Shown: positions 38,345 through 47,102 of the stretch, in pieces
How positions within the stretch are numbered: the stretch's first letter is position 1
Layout: each line of letters begins with the position of its first letter
Assembly (NCBI RefSeq): GCF_900188335.1
Contig: NZ_FZOY01000004.1
Location: forward strand, 186,001-250,000
DNA: 64,000 bases
Reading direction: 5' to 3'
Origin: Tropicimonas sediminicola
GTDB taxonomy: Bacteria > Pseudomonadota > Alphaproteobacteria > Rhodobacterales > Rhodobacteraceae
Position numbers and translations under genes: made by a program
Notes under the pieces: model-generated
Told to the model about the DNA's origin: nothing
Database searches by the model: none
Seen by the model: the letters and a program-made list of their open reading frames with translations, nothing else

Positions 38345-38866
38345 TCAGGCCCTCGCGCGCTCGCGCTTGAGCTTCTGCATCTTGCGGGTGATCAGCTGAC
38401 GCTTGAGCGGCTTGAGGTAGTCAATGAACAGGATGCCGTCGAGATGGTCGATCTCGTGCTGCACGCAGGTTGCCCAGAGATCGGCGAAGGTCTCTTCCTG
38501 CAGCCGGCCATCGCGGTCCATCCAGCGCACGGTGACCTCCGACGGGCGCTCGACCTCGGCGTACTGGTCCGGGATCGACAGGCAGCCCTCCTCGTAGACG
38601 CTGCGCTCGTCCGAGCTCGCCACGACCTCGGGATTGAACATCACCAGCGGTCTCGGGGTCGCGCCCTCTTCCTTCACGCAATCCAGCACGATCAGGCGCT
38701 TGGTAATTCCGACCTGCGGCGCAGCCAGGCCAATTCCGGGCGCATCGTACATGGTCTGAAGCATGTCGTCGGCCAGCTCCCGCAGCTCGTCGGTGAGGTC
38801 AGGCACCGGCTCGCAGACCTTTTTCAGGCGCGGGTCGGGATGAATGAGAATGGAACGCAGGGTCAT
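38345..38866 (-). CDS. def: Peptide deformylase (first copy)
   Basis: A 173-residue deformylase and the most typical of the three: GIGLAAPQVGITKRLIVLD, EEGCLSIPDQYAEVERP and QHEIDHLDGILFIDYL, with a basic C-terminal tail (LKRQLITRKMQKLKRERARA) like the ribosome-binding tail of E. coli Def. Start ATG 38866 lacks a clear ribosome site, so it may be leaderless or weakly translated. It heads the operon with two paralogues and fmt, and is divergent from the PatB-type lyase gene. Confidence 0.95.
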   Translation of the reverse strand: MTLRSILIHPDPRLKKVCEPVPDLTDELRELADDMLQTMYDAPGIGLAAPQVGITKRLIVLDCVKEEGATPRPLVMFNPEVVASSDERSVYEEGCLSIPDQYAEVERPSEVTVRWMDRDGRLQEETFADLWATCVQHEIDHLDGILFIDYLKPLKRQLITRKMQKLKRERARA

Positions 38867-38979
38867 GCGCGGGGATGTAAGGCAAGGGTGCGGCCGGTGC
38901 AATATCACGACTGCGGTATACCCCTTGCCCCTGCCCGCCCTGCGGGTAGCTTGGCGCTCCAGGAACAACGAGGTGCACC

Positions 38980-40149
38980 ATGTCATTCGACGAAATCATC
39001 GACCGCCGCGGAACTCATTGCGTGAAGTGGGACATGATGGAGAAGCTCTATGGCGTCCCGGCCGACGACGGGATCGCCATGTGGGTGGCCGACATGGATT
39101 TCCAGCCGCCGCGCTGCGTGCTGGACGCGGTTCAGGGCATGGTCGATCACGGCATCTTCGGCTACCACGGCGACGACCGCAGCTATCGCGAGGCGATCTG
39201 CTGGTGGATGAAGGAGCGGCATGGCTGGCAGGTGGACCCGTCCTGGATCTTCACCACCGCCGGGCTGGTCAACGCGGTCGCAATCAACCTCGAGGCCTTC
39301 ACCGCGCCGGGCGACGACATCGTGCTGTTCACGCCGGTCTATCACGCCTTCGCCCGGGTCATCCGCGCTGCGGGGCGCAACGTGGTGGAATGCGAAATGC
39401 CCGTCCAGGACGGCATCTACCGGATGGATTTCGATGCCTGGGACGCGCGGATGACAGGCTCGGAAAAGATGCTGATCCTCTGCTCGCCGCACAATCCCGG
39501 CGGCCGGGTCTGGACCCGCGCCGAGCTCGAAGGCATCGCGGATTTCGCACGGCGCCATGACCTGATGATCGTCTCGGACGAGATCCACCACGACATCGTC
39601 TATCCCGGCGCGCACCACATCCCGATGAGCACCCTGCCCGGCATCGCCGACCGGCTGATCATGCTGACCGCGCCGTCCAAGACCTTCAACATCGCAGGCG
39701 CCCATACCGGTCAGGTCATCATCGAGGACCCGAACCTTCGCGACCGCTTCGCGCGGCGAATGGCGGGGCTTGGCAAGTCGCCGAACTCCTTCGGCCTCTT
39801 CATGACCGAGGCCGCCTATTCCCCGGAAGGCGCGGCCTGGGTCGACGATCTGGTCGCCTACCTGGACGGGAACCGGCAACTCGTCGATTCGTCGATCAAC
39901 GCGATCCCCGGCCTGCGCTCGATGCCGATGCAATCGACCTACCTCGCGTGGGTCGACTTCTCCGGCACCGGCATGGCCCGCGAGGAGTTCACCGCACGCG
40001 TCGAGAAAGGCGCGCGGATCGCGACCAACCACGGCCCCACCTTCGGCAAGGGCGGCGACAGTTTCCTGCGGTTCAACTTCGGGACGCCCCGCAGCCGGGT
40101 TGCCGAGGCGATGGAGCGGCTGGCCAGCGCGTTCTCGGACCTGCAGTGA
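38980..40149 (+). CDS. PatB/MalY-type PLP-dependent C-S lyase (putative cystathionine beta-lyase)
   Basis: Fold-type I PLP enzyme of 389 residues, related to MalY and PatB. It is expected to split cystathionine or another cysteine conjugate into a thiol, pyruvate and ammonia. The N-terminal signature MWVADMDFQPP (about 34-44) is family-specific. SPHNPGGRVW and SDEIHHDIVY hold the PLP ring. The Schiff-base lysine is in TAPSKTFNIAG near residue 230. An aminotransferase role is possible but less likely. The stop overlaps the next ATG by one base. Confidence 0.85.
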   Translation: MSFDEIIDRRGTHCVKWDMMEKLYGVPADDGIAMWVADMDFQPPRCVLDAVQGMVDHGIFGYHGDDRSYREAICWWMKERHGWQVDPSWIFTTAGLVNAVAINLEAFTAPGDDIVLFTPVYHAFARVIRAAGRNVVECEMPVQDGIYRMDFDAWDARMTGSEKMLILCSPHNPGGRVWTRAELEGIADFARRHDLMIVSDEIHHDIVYPGAHHIPMSTLPGIADRLIMLTAPSKTFNIAGAHTGQVIIEDPNLRDRFARRMAGLGKSPNSFGLFMTEAAYSPEGAAWVDDLVAYLDGNRQLVDSSINAIPGLRSMPMQSTYLAWVDFSGTGMAREEFTARVEKGARIATNHGPTFGKGGDSFLRFNFGTPRSRVAEAMERLASAFSDLQ

Positions 40150-40691
40150 TGCCGGGGCTGGGTCATGCCGTGCTGCTGGCGATGATCCTGGGGCCGCCGG
40201 GCGCCACCGGCCATGCCCTCTGGGATCGCTTCCAGCCCTGGGACATGACCCCGCCGCGCCAGCTCACCGCCGAGATAGACCGCATCGTGGTGGACAAGAC
40301 GCGCCGCACCATGCGCGTCTATCGCGACGGCAGGATCCAGAAGGTCTATCGCCCGATTGCGCTCGGCTTCGCGCCGGAGGGCGACAAGTTCGAGGAAGGC
40401 GACGGGCGGACGCCGGAAGGGGTGTTCCGCATCGACAGGCGCAACGACCAGAGCGCCTATCACCTTTCGCTCGGCATCGACTATCCGCAGCGGTCGCACC
40501 GCGCCCGGGCCAGCGAGGCCGGCGTCTCGCCCGGCGGGGACATCTTCATCCACGGTCAGCCGAACCAGCGCAAGGGCCGTCCGGACCTGCGCGGCGACTG
40601 GACGGCCGGCTGCGTCGCGATCAGCGACGACGAGATCGAGGAGCTGTTCCGCTACACGCCGATGGGCACAGAGGTGGAAATCCTGCCCTGA
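40149..40691 (+). CDS. L,D-transpeptidase (YkuD family)
   Basis: Cell-wall enzyme of 180 residues with a hydrophobic N-terminus (HAVLLAMILGPPGATG) that probably exports it to the periplasm. The YkuD domain follows: IVVDKTRRTMRVYRDG, GDGRTPEGVFRI, and the catalytic His in IFIHGQPNQ and Cys in WTAGCVAISDDEIEEL. It would form 3-3 cross-links or attach proteins to peptidoglycan. ATG 40149 overlaps the PatB-type stop (TGATG), so they are translated together although no shared function is obvious. Confidence 0.87.
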   Translation: MPGLGHAVLLAMILGPPGATGHALWDRFQPWDMTPPRQLTAEIDRIVVDKTRRTMRVYRDGRIQKVYRPIALGFAPEGDKFEEGDGRTPEGVFRIDRRNDQSAYHLSLGIDYPQRSHRARASEAGVSPGGDIFIHGQPNQRKGRPDLRGDWTAGCVAISDDEIEELFRYTPMGTEVEILP

Positions 40692-40745
40692 CCCGGCAGC
40701 GCCTGCGTTAACACCTGTGGCAATTGCGGGGCATGTCGCGGCCGG

Positions 40746-41099
40746 TCAGTTCCGGGGCAGAAGGCCCGCGGGTTCGGGACGGTCGCGCACGAAATCCGCA
40801 GCCGGAGCGGCGCCCGCTGCAGGGGTCGTCCGCTTGACCTCGAAGACCCGTTCGCCATCGGCCTCCGCGGAGGCGACGATCAGCGCCTGGCAGAGATGCC
40901 GCCCGCCGTCGTAAAGATCGACCAGCCCGCGCAGCCCCGGCGCATCCGCCACGTCGAGCGCGAAACCGCCCTCCCAGTGGCGCAGGATCGTGAAGTCCTC
41001 GTCCCCCACGCGGACCACCATCCGCGAACGCCGACGCTTGGTCTCCTTGCGCGCGGATTCCAGCTCCTCACGCACCTCCTTGGGAAGAAACTCAGACAT
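40746..41099 (-). CDS. Conserved hypothetical protein
   Basis: A 117-residue protein that I do not recognise. I choose the ATG at 41099, which has GGGAG eight bases upstream, over the ATG two codons earlier. It opens with a basic, charged helix (KEVREELESARKETKRRRSR) followed by a beta-rich core with VRVGDEDFTILRHWEGGFAL and LVDLYDGGRHLCQALIV, then a low-complexity Ala/Pro tail. There is no signal or membrane segment. The core could bind a ligand or nucleic acid. It is convergent with the L,D-transpeptidase gene. Confidence 0.6.
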   Translation of the reverse strand: MSEFLPKEVREELESARKETKRRRSRMVVRVGDEDFTILRHWEGGFALDVADAPGLRGLVDLYDGGRHLCQALIVASAEADGERVFEVKRTTPAAGAAPAADFVRDRPEPAGLLPRN

Positions 41100-41242
41100 A
41101 CCCATGACTCCCGAACCGGACGCCCTATTGGCGCGGACCGGTGCCCGCCTGTCAACCTCCGAGGCCGACAGGCGACAGGAAATCGATGCATTTCAATCAC
41201 ATGACTGACGTGAAGTCAGCCGGGACGGGCCGTGGTCCGGGC

Positions 41243-41608
41243 TCAGTGCGCCGAGGTGCCGTAGTGCTCGACCATCATCGTGAGATCCTCGGGCGGCGTC
41301 TGTGACTGCAGAAATGCACAGGCATTCGGCGCCAGCTTGAAGATCGACCCATCCGAAAAGAAGGTCGTGTTGGTAACGAACACGACCTTCGTGTCCGGAT
41401 GCCTGTAGGAGGCGAAATCGGCGACCGCGAGGGCGCTCCCTTCCTCCAGAACAAGATCGAGAACGATCACGTCGACGGCATCGAGCCGGAGAACATCGAT
41501 GGCATCTTCCTGTCCTCGAACGAGGCGGACGGAATGTCCCTGTCGCTCCAGATGCCGCTTCCACAACCAGCCAAGGTCTCTATTGCTTTCAACTATCAAA
41601 ATACGCAT
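41243..41608 (-). CDS. Stand-alone receiver-domain protein with degenerate switch residues
   Basis: A 121-residue single-domain response regulator starting MRILIVESNRDLGWLWKRHL, with GGAGG immediately upstream. Phospho-acceptor Asp51 lies in DVIVLDLVLEEGS. The usual acidic pair near residue 8 is only Glu7, and the conserved KP near residue 104 reads as SQTPPEDL, with no Lys. So the phosphorylation chemistry may be altered. There is no output domain. It is divergent from the cobalamin genes across a 189-bp AT-richer gap. Confidence 0.8.
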   Translation of the reverse strand: MRILIVESNRDLGWLWKRHLERQGHSVRLVRGQEDAIDVLRLDAVDVIVLDLVLEEGSALAVADFASYRHPDTKVVFVTNTTFFSDGSIFKLAPNACAFLQSQTPPEDLTMMVEHYGTSAH

Positions 41609-41797
41609 TGCGCCTCCGTGCCACCAATAAATCGGCACTTTCCTCCGAACATTAACTGCGCCAAATTCCCTAACCAAAGGTTAACCGAGCGGACACCTTT
41701 GTTAACGCATTCCGACTCCAGCGGGATTTCCGACTGTACCCCAAGGGCGCAACCTGGTTACCAAAGCGCGGGTGGAAGCAGGGCGACCGATTCTCCG

Positions 41798-42775
41798 ATG
41801 ACCGACCTACTCAGGAGCGATGACGGGCCGCGCGACCACGGCGGCGGGATCGATGCGGCAGTGGCCCGCTGGGGCGGCACGCGGGCGGGTTGGCTGGATC
41901 TGTCGACCGGCATCAACCCCTGCCCCTACCCGCTTCCGGCGCTGCCCGCGGACGCCTGGACCGCGCTCCCCGATGCCGCCGCGACCGAGGCGCTGCTGGC
42001 CGCCGCGCGCGCCTTCTGGAGCGTGCCGGATGGGCTGGACATCCTCCCAACCGCCGGCGCGTCGGCCACCATCGCCCGGATGCCCGCGCTCGCCAGCGGA
42101 AAGCGGGTCCACATCCCGCAGCCGACCTACAACGAACATGCCGCAGCCTTCAGGGCCGCCGGCTGGGAGGTCAGCGCCTCTCCCGAGCCGGTCAGCGAGG
42201 CCGCCGTGCTGGTGCATCCCAACAACCCGGACGGCCGCGGCTGGCAGGAGCGCGAGTTGCCGAGCGCAGGTCTGCTGGTGCTGGACGAGAGCTTCTGCGA
42301 CGTTTGCCCGGAGCAAAGCCTGCTCCCTGTCGCCCAATCGCGGCCGGAGACGCTGGTGCTCAAGAGTTTCGGCAAGTTCTGGGGACTGGCGGGGCTCCGG
42401 CTCGGCTTCGCCATCGGTGCGCCGGAGCGGATCGACGCGCTGCGCGACATGATCGGCCCCTGGGCGGTCTCCGGCCCCGCGCTGGCCATCGGCGCCGCCG
42501 CACTGACCGACACGACATGGGCCGCCCGGACACGCCAGCGCCTGTCCGAGGATGCCGCCCGCCTCGACCGGATCCTCGCCCGTGCAGGCGCGCCGGTGGT
42601 TGGCGGCACCGACCTGTTTCGCCTCTACGACACCGCCGACGCGCGGGCGCTGCAGGATCGGCTCGCCGAGGCCCATATCTGGACCCGCCGCTTCCCCTAT
42701 TCGGACCGCTGGCTCCGGCTCGGCCTGCCCGGCTCCGACGACGGCTGGCAGCGCCTGTACGCGGCGCTGCGATGA
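41798..42775 (+). CDS. cobC: Threonine-phosphate decarboxylase (cobalamin biosynthesis)
   Basis: PLP enzyme that makes (R)-1-amino-2-propanol phosphate, the linker of adenosylcobalamin. The 325-residue protein is aminotransferase-like: LDLSTGINPCPYPLPALP at the N-terminus, HPNNPDGRGW, LDESFCDVCPEQS, and the PLP lysine in KSFGKFWGLAGLRLGF near residue 190. It is named CobC in Pseudomonas/Rhodobacter usage and CobD in Salmonella. ATG 41798 has no strong ribosome site. It overlaps the next gene by ATGA. Confidence 0.9.
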   Translation: MTDLLRSDDGPRDHGGGIDAAVARWGGTRAGWLDLSTGINPCPYPLPALPADAWTALPDAAATEALLAAARAFWSVPDGLDILPTAGASATIARMPALASGKRVHIPQPTYNEHAAAFRAAGWEVSASPEPVSEAAVLVHPNNPDGRGWQERELPSAGLLVLDESFCDVCPEQSLLPVAQSRPETLVLKSFGKFWGLAGLRLGFAIGAPERIDALRDMIGPWAVSGPALAIGAAALTDTTWAARTRQRLSEDAARLDRILARAGAPVVGGTDLFRLYDTADARALQDRLAEAHIWTRRFPYSDRWLRLGLPGSDDGWQRLYAALR

Positions 42776-43689
42776 TCGGCACCGAGACCGCCCTGCTCCT
42801 TGCCCTGATGCTCGACGCCGCGATGGGAGAGCCAGGCTGGCTCTGGTCGCGCTTGCCGCATCCTGCGGTGCTCATGGGGCGCGCGGTCGGCTGGCTCGAC
42901 ACGGCGCTCAACCGCGGCCGGCACCGGCGGTTTCGCGGCGTCCTCGCGCTGCTGGTCCTTGTCGTCGGGGCCTGGGCCCTCGGAGCGGCGCTCGCCTGGA
43001 TCTCTCCCTTCGGTCTGCTGGACATCCTCGTCGCGGCGATCCTGATCGCACAGCGCAGCCTCGTGGAGCACGTCGCCGCCGTGGCAGAAGGGCTGCGAAA
43101 GGGCCTGCCCGAAGGCCGCGCCGCCGTCGCCATGATCGTCGGGCGCGACACGGCCGGGATGGACGAATCCGCCGTCGCCCGATCGGCCATCGAGAGCGCG
43201 GCCGAAAACCTCTCGGATGGCATTGTCGCCCCGGCCTTCTGGTTCCTGCTCGGCGGCCTTCCGGGGATCCTCGTCTACAAGGCCGTCAACACCGCCGACA
43301 GCATGATCGGCCACCGCACCGAGCGGCACGAAGCCTTCGGCTGGGCCTCGGCGCGGTTCGACGACCTGCTGAACCTCGTGCCCGCCCGCCTCACCGCGCT
43401 GCTGATCCTGCTGGGGCACGGCCACTTCGAGGGCTGGGGCGCGGCGATCCGCGAGGCGCGTCAGCACCGCTCGCCCAATGCCGGATGGCCCGAGGCCGCG
43501 ATGGCACGCTGCCTCGGCGTCGCGCTTTCCGGGCCACGCAGCTACGGCGGACAGATGCGGGATTTCCCGTTCATCAACCCGGACGGGCGACGCGAAATCG
43601 GCGCGGCCGAGATCGACGCCTCGGTCCGTGCGCTCTGGCGGACATGGCTCGGCCTCTGCCTTTGCATCGCCGTGCTGTCGATCCTCTGA
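42772..43689 (+). CDS. cbiB: Adenosylcobinamide-phosphate synthase CbiB
   Basis: Inner-membrane enzyme of 305 residues that joins the aminopropanol phosphate made by the upstream gene product to adenosylcobyric acid. Conserved blocks are LDAAMGEPGWLWSRLPHPAVLMG, VGRDTAGMDESAVARSAIESAAENLSDG and NTADSMIGHRTERHEAFGW, plus MARCLGVALSGPRSYGG. Several membrane helices are present. It follows cobC with an ATGA overlap, so the two successive steps are made together. Called CobD in Pseudomonas nomenclature. Confidence 0.93.
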   Translation: MIGTETALLLALMLDAAMGEPGWLWSRLPHPAVLMGRAVGWLDTALNRGRHRRFRGVLALLVLVVGAWALGAALAWISPFGLLDILVAAILIAQRSLVEHVAAVAEGLRKGLPEGRAAVAMIVGRDTAGMDESAVARSAIESAAENLSDGIVAPAFWFLLGGLPGILVYKAVNTADSMIGHRTERHEAFGWASARFDDLLNLVPARLTALLILLGHGHFEGWGAAIREARQHRSPNAGWPEAAMARCLGVALSGPRSYGGQMRDFPFINPDGRREIGAAEIDASVRALWRTWLGLCLCIAVLSIL

Positions 43690-43733
43690 GCCACTCGACA
43701 GCGCCCGGCCAAGCTGCCAGAGTGCCGGCGGCC

Positions 43734-43752
43734 GGGGCGATGGCGTCGCCCC
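43734..43752. terminator. Hairpin after cbiB
   Basis: GGGGCGA (43734-43740) and TCGCCCC (43746-43752) form a 7-bp stem with loop TGGCG, 45 bp past the cbiB stop. No T-run is seen, so terminator function is only suggested. Confidence 0.4.
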
Positions 43753-43837
43753 ATCGCTTGGCCATCTCGTCCTGAACGCCGGGACCTTTCTTGCGAGGGG
43801 TCCGGCACAGGTGCGACCCTCGATCGGAGGTCGAACC

Positions 43838-45049
43838 ATGACGACTGAACGCCCGCAATCCTACCGGTTCCACAATGGCGAGAAGGCCGCCCTGCCCTTT
43901 GCCGTGGCCGAGTACGAGGCCCGGCTCGCCGGGATTCGGCAGACGATGATCGATGCCGGGCTCGATGCCTGCGTCTTCACCTCGATGCACAACATCGCCT
44001 ACTACTCCGGCTTCCTCTACTGCTCCTTCGGCCGCCCCTATGGCCTTGTCGTGACCGCGAAGGATTGCGTGACGATCTCCGCCGGCATCGACGCGGGCCA
44101 GCCCTGGCGGCGCTCGGTAGGCGACAACATCACCTATACGGACTGGACGCGGGACAATTTCTGGCGGGCGGTCCGCCAGGTCACGGGCAGCGGCGCACGG
44201 CTGGGGATCGAGGAGGATCACCTGACGCTCCAGCAATCCGCCAAGCTCGCCGCCCATCTCGAGCCGGCCAGCACACAGGACATCGCCGCCGCCTGCATGG
44301 CCCAGCGGATGGTCAAGAGCCCGGCCGAGATCGAACTGATCCGTGCCGGAGCGACGGTGGCGGACGTGGGCGGCTACGCCATCCGCGAGTCGATCCGGCC
44401 CGGCACCCGCGAGATCGACGTCGCCATCGCCGGCCGCGACGCGATGGAACTGGAGATCGCCCGCCGCTTCCCGGATGCGGAGTATCGCGACACCTGGGTC
44501 TGGTTCCAGTCCGGTCTCAACACCGACGGCGCCCACAACCCGGTCACCGCGCGGACGCTGGAGCACGGGGACATCCTGTCGCTCAACACCTTCCCGATGA
44601 TCTCGGGCTACTATACCGCGCTGGAGCGAACGCTTTTCGTGGGCGATGTGGACGACGCCTCGCGGGCGATCTGGGAGGCCAATGTCGCCGCCCACGAACT
44701 CGGCATCTCGCTGCTGAAGCCCGGCGCCTCCTGCGCCGAGGTGACCCACGCGATCAACGATTTCTTCGCCGAGCGCGACCTGCTGCAGTACCGGACCTTC
44801 GGCTACGGCCATTCCTTCGGCGTGCTGTCGCATTACTACGGGCGCGAAGCCGGGCTGGAACTCCGCGAGGACATCGACACGGTGCTGGAGCCCGGGATGG
44901 TGATCTCGATGGAGCCGATGCTGACCTTGCCACAAGGCACGCCCGGCGCCGGCGGTTACCGGGAGCACGACATCCTCGTCATCACCGAGGACGGCAACGA
45001 GGACATCACCGGCTATCCCTTCGGCCCCGATTTCAACGTTGTCCGCTAG
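43838..45049 (+). CDS. Creatinase (creatine amidinohydrolase)
   Basis: Predicted to split creatine into sarcosine and urea. The 403-residue product is exactly the length of Pseudomonas putida creatinase as I recall it. It keeps long blocks of it: FTSMHNIAYYSGFLYCSFGRPY, FQSGLNTDGAHNPVTART with the catalytic His, and TFGYGHSFG, SHYYGREAGLELRED near the C-terminus. The metal ligands of true M24 aminopeptidases are not all kept, as in creatinase. Start ATG 43838 has GGAGG seven bases upstream. It stands alone; no sarcosine oxidase, creatininase or urease genes are in the window. Confidence 0.87.
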   Translation: MTTERPQSYRFHNGEKAALPFAVAEYEARLAGIRQTMIDAGLDACVFTSMHNIAYYSGFLYCSFGRPYGLVVTAKDCVTISAGIDAGQPWRRSVGDNITYTDWTRDNFWRAVRQVTGSGARLGIEEDHLTLQQSAKLAAHLEPASTQDIAAACMAQRMVKSPAEIELIRAGATVADVGGYAIRESIRPGTREIDVAIAGRDAMELEIARRFPDAEYRDTWVWFQSGLNTDGAHNPVTARTLEHGDILSLNTFPMISGYYTALERTLFVGDVDDASRAIWEANVAAHELGISLLKPGASCAEVTHAINDFFAERDLLQYRTFGYGHSFGVLSHYYGREAGLELREDIDTVLEPGMVISMEPMLTLPQGTPGAGGYREHDILVITEDGNEDITGYPFGPDFNVVR

Positions 45050-45065
45050 GGCCGGCGGGGCGGGG

Positions 45066-46202
45066 TCACTCCCGCCCCAGCACCCCGGCCAGCGCAAAGA
45101 TCAGCACCGCCAGCGCCGCAAGGAACAGGAATGCGATGCGCAGGGAGGTGAGTTCAGCCACGAAGCCGATGATAGGCGGCGACATGAGCAGGGCGCTGTA
45201 GCCCAGCGTCGCGACCGCGGCGATCGCCTGCCCGGGCGGCACCACCGGATCGCGCGCCGCGCGGCTGAAGGCCAGCGGCACGATCGCCGCATACCCCACG
45301 CCCATCAGAGCGAAACCGACGAGCGCCTGCGCCAGCCCGGTGGAAGTGATGACGAGCAGCAGACCCAGCGTCGCCGAGACCCCGCTGATCCGCGCCACCT
45401 GCACCGCCCCCGCGCGGATGACCAGCCGGTCGACCAACAGGCGCATCACCACCATGACCACCGAGAAGACGGTGAAGCCGAGCGCGGCCCGCGCCTCGGT
45501 CACGCCGAGATCGACGGCGAGGAACACCGCGCTCCAGTCCGCCACCGAGCCCTCGCCCGAGCCGGAGGCCAGCGTCATCAGCCCGACCAGCAGGAGCGCC
45601 CCGCGCGGCAGGGCGAAAGCCGGCGCCTCGGGGTCATGCGGACGGACGTTGGACGTCCAGGGAATGTAGGCGAACCACTGGAAAACTGCGCCGAAGCCGA
45701 GAGCGGCGAGCAGGAAGTGCACCGGCACCGAAAGCCCCAGCGCCGTGGCGCCCGCGCCGGCCGCCGCACCGATCCCCGCGCCGAGGCTCCACATGGCGTG
45801 GAAGGACGACATGACCGAGCGGCCCATGTGCTTCTCGACCTCGGTCGCCCAACTGTTCATCGTCACATCCATGGAGCCATGGCACATCCCGAAGAAGAAC
45901 ACCGCCAGGGCCAGTGCGGGCACGCCCGGCGCCATGCCGATCAGCACCAGCGAGAGCAGATAGGCCCAGCCGATGCCGTGTGTCAGCCGCACCGCACCGA
46001 ACCGGTCTGCGGCGCGTCCGGCCAGCGGGAAGGAGATCAGCGCGCCCAGCCCCATGACCAGCAGCAACAGGCCGAAGCGCGCCTCGCTCAGCCCGTAGCT
46101 CTGCATCACGGCCGGGATACGCGCGGCCCAGCTTCCCAGCAGGATGCCGTTCAGCGCAAAGGCGGCGGCAACCGCGCGCCAGGGGGTGCGGATGTCAGGC
46201 AT
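45066..46202 (-). CDS. MFS transporter
   Basis: Inner-membrane major facilitator protein of 378 residues with about 12 hydrophobic helices. Start ATG 46202 has GGAG upstream and overlaps the end of the deoR gene by 8 bp. The N-terminal half has NGILLGSWAARIPAV and GRAADRFGAVR (the loop 2-3 motif), and GMCHGSMDVTMNSWATEVEK near residue 105, which recalls the FucP or YbjJ-like subgroup of sugar/drug-type transporters. Substrate unknown. It forms an operon with the DeoR regulator and is convergent with creatinase, 16 bp apart. Confidence 0.86.
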   Translation of the reverse strand: MPDIRTPWRAVAAAFALNGILLGSWAARIPAVMQSYGLSEARFGLLLLVMGLGALISFPLAGRAADRFGAVRLTHGIGWAYLLSLVLIGMAPGVPALALAVFFFGMCHGSMDVTMNSWATEVEKHMGRSVMSSFHAMWSLGAGIGAAAGAGATALGLSVPVHFLLAALGFGAVFQWFAYIPWTSNVRPHDPEAPAFALPRGALLLVGLMTLASGSGEGSVADWSAVFLAVDLGVTEARAALGFTVFSVVMVVMRLLVDRLVIRAGAVQVARISGVSATLGLLLVITSTGLAQALVGFALMGVGYAAIVPLAFSRAARDPVVPPGQAIAAVATLGYSALLMSPPIIGFVAELTSLRIAFLFLAALAVLIFALAGVLGRE

Positions 46203-46962
46203 GGCGGATCTCCAGTCCGGTCGCGACGAGGGCGGCGGTGTCTTGGGGGGGGGCATCGGTCACGAGCAGGTCGAGCTCGGCACAGGCGGCCACGCGGTGC
46301 CGGGCCCGGCGCCCGAGCTTCTCGGCCCCAGCCAGAACGACGCTCCGGGCGCTGGCCGCATGCATGGCGCGCTTGACCGCGGCCTCGTCGAGATGGTCTG
46401 CGGCAAGCCCGAAGCCGGCCTCCAGCCCGCATGCCCCCAGAAAGCAGATATCGGCCGCAACGCCGGCGATCGCTTCGCATGCGTCCGCCCCGGTCGAGAT
46501 CCCGCCGAATGCAGAGAGCTTGCCGCCGATCAGGACGGTCTCGATCCCGGCGGCAAGCGTCGAGGTCGCCACTGCGGGCGATGGGGTCACGACCAGCGCC
46601 CGGGGCAGCGGCGGCAGGCCGGCGACGAGATGCGCAACGGTCGTGCCGCCGTCGAGCATCAGCACCATGCCGTCCTCGACGAGCGGCAGGGCGGCGGCGG
46701 CGATCCGCCCGGCGGCAAGGTTGGGGCGCCGCATCCGGGCCGCGAGTGGCTCAGCCGGCGGCGCGACCGGCAGCGCCCCGCCCCGGACCCGTCGGAGCGC
46801 CCCTTCGGCCTCGAGCACCAGCAGGTCGCGCCGGATCGTATCGGCCGAGACACCGAACTCTTCGGCCAGCGCGGCGAGCGACAGGGGCTCACCTGCGGCC
46901 GCGCGGCTGCGCAACGCGGCCTGTCGCGCCTCGGGTGAATTGAGCGGAGAATCGGAGGACAC
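46195..46962 (-). CDS. DeoR family transcriptional regulator
   Basis: Sugar-phosphate-responsive repressor of 255 residues from a GTG start. The N-terminal helix-turn-helix reads SLAALAEEFGVSADTIRRDLLVLEAEGALRRVRGGA. The C-terminal DeoR sensor domain (ALPLVEDGMVLMLDGGTTVAHLV, VIGGKLSAFGGISTG) binds phosphosugars in the family. A run of nine C in the coding strand (46245-46253) lies near the 3' end, in the codons for APPQ, and a slip there would change the last 18 or so residues. The stop is inside the MFS start region, so expression is coupled; autoregulation of the operon is likely. Confidence 0.85.
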   Translation of the reverse strand: MSSDSPLNSPEARQAALRSRAAAGEPLSLAALAEEFGVSADTIRRDLLVLEAEGALRRVRGGALPVAPPAEPLAARMRRPNLAAGRIAAAALPLVEDGMVLMLDGGTTVAHLVAGLPPLPRALVVTPSPAVATSTLAAGIETVLIGGKLSAFGGISTGADACEAIAGVAADICFLGACGLEAGFGLAADHLDEAAVKRAMHAASARSVVLAGAEKLGRRARHRVAACAELDLLVTDAPPQDTAALVATGLEIRHA

Positions 46963-47102
46963 TGCAGCCTCATGCAAAATTATGCCGACTTCTGCAATAT
47001 TTCTCAAAATGTCGCAAGAGGCTTCCACGCCCCCTGCAAGGACGTGCGCCGCTGACCGGCGGTCGGGACGCATCGCTTTACGCCGCAGCCAGCGGCGAAG
47101 GC

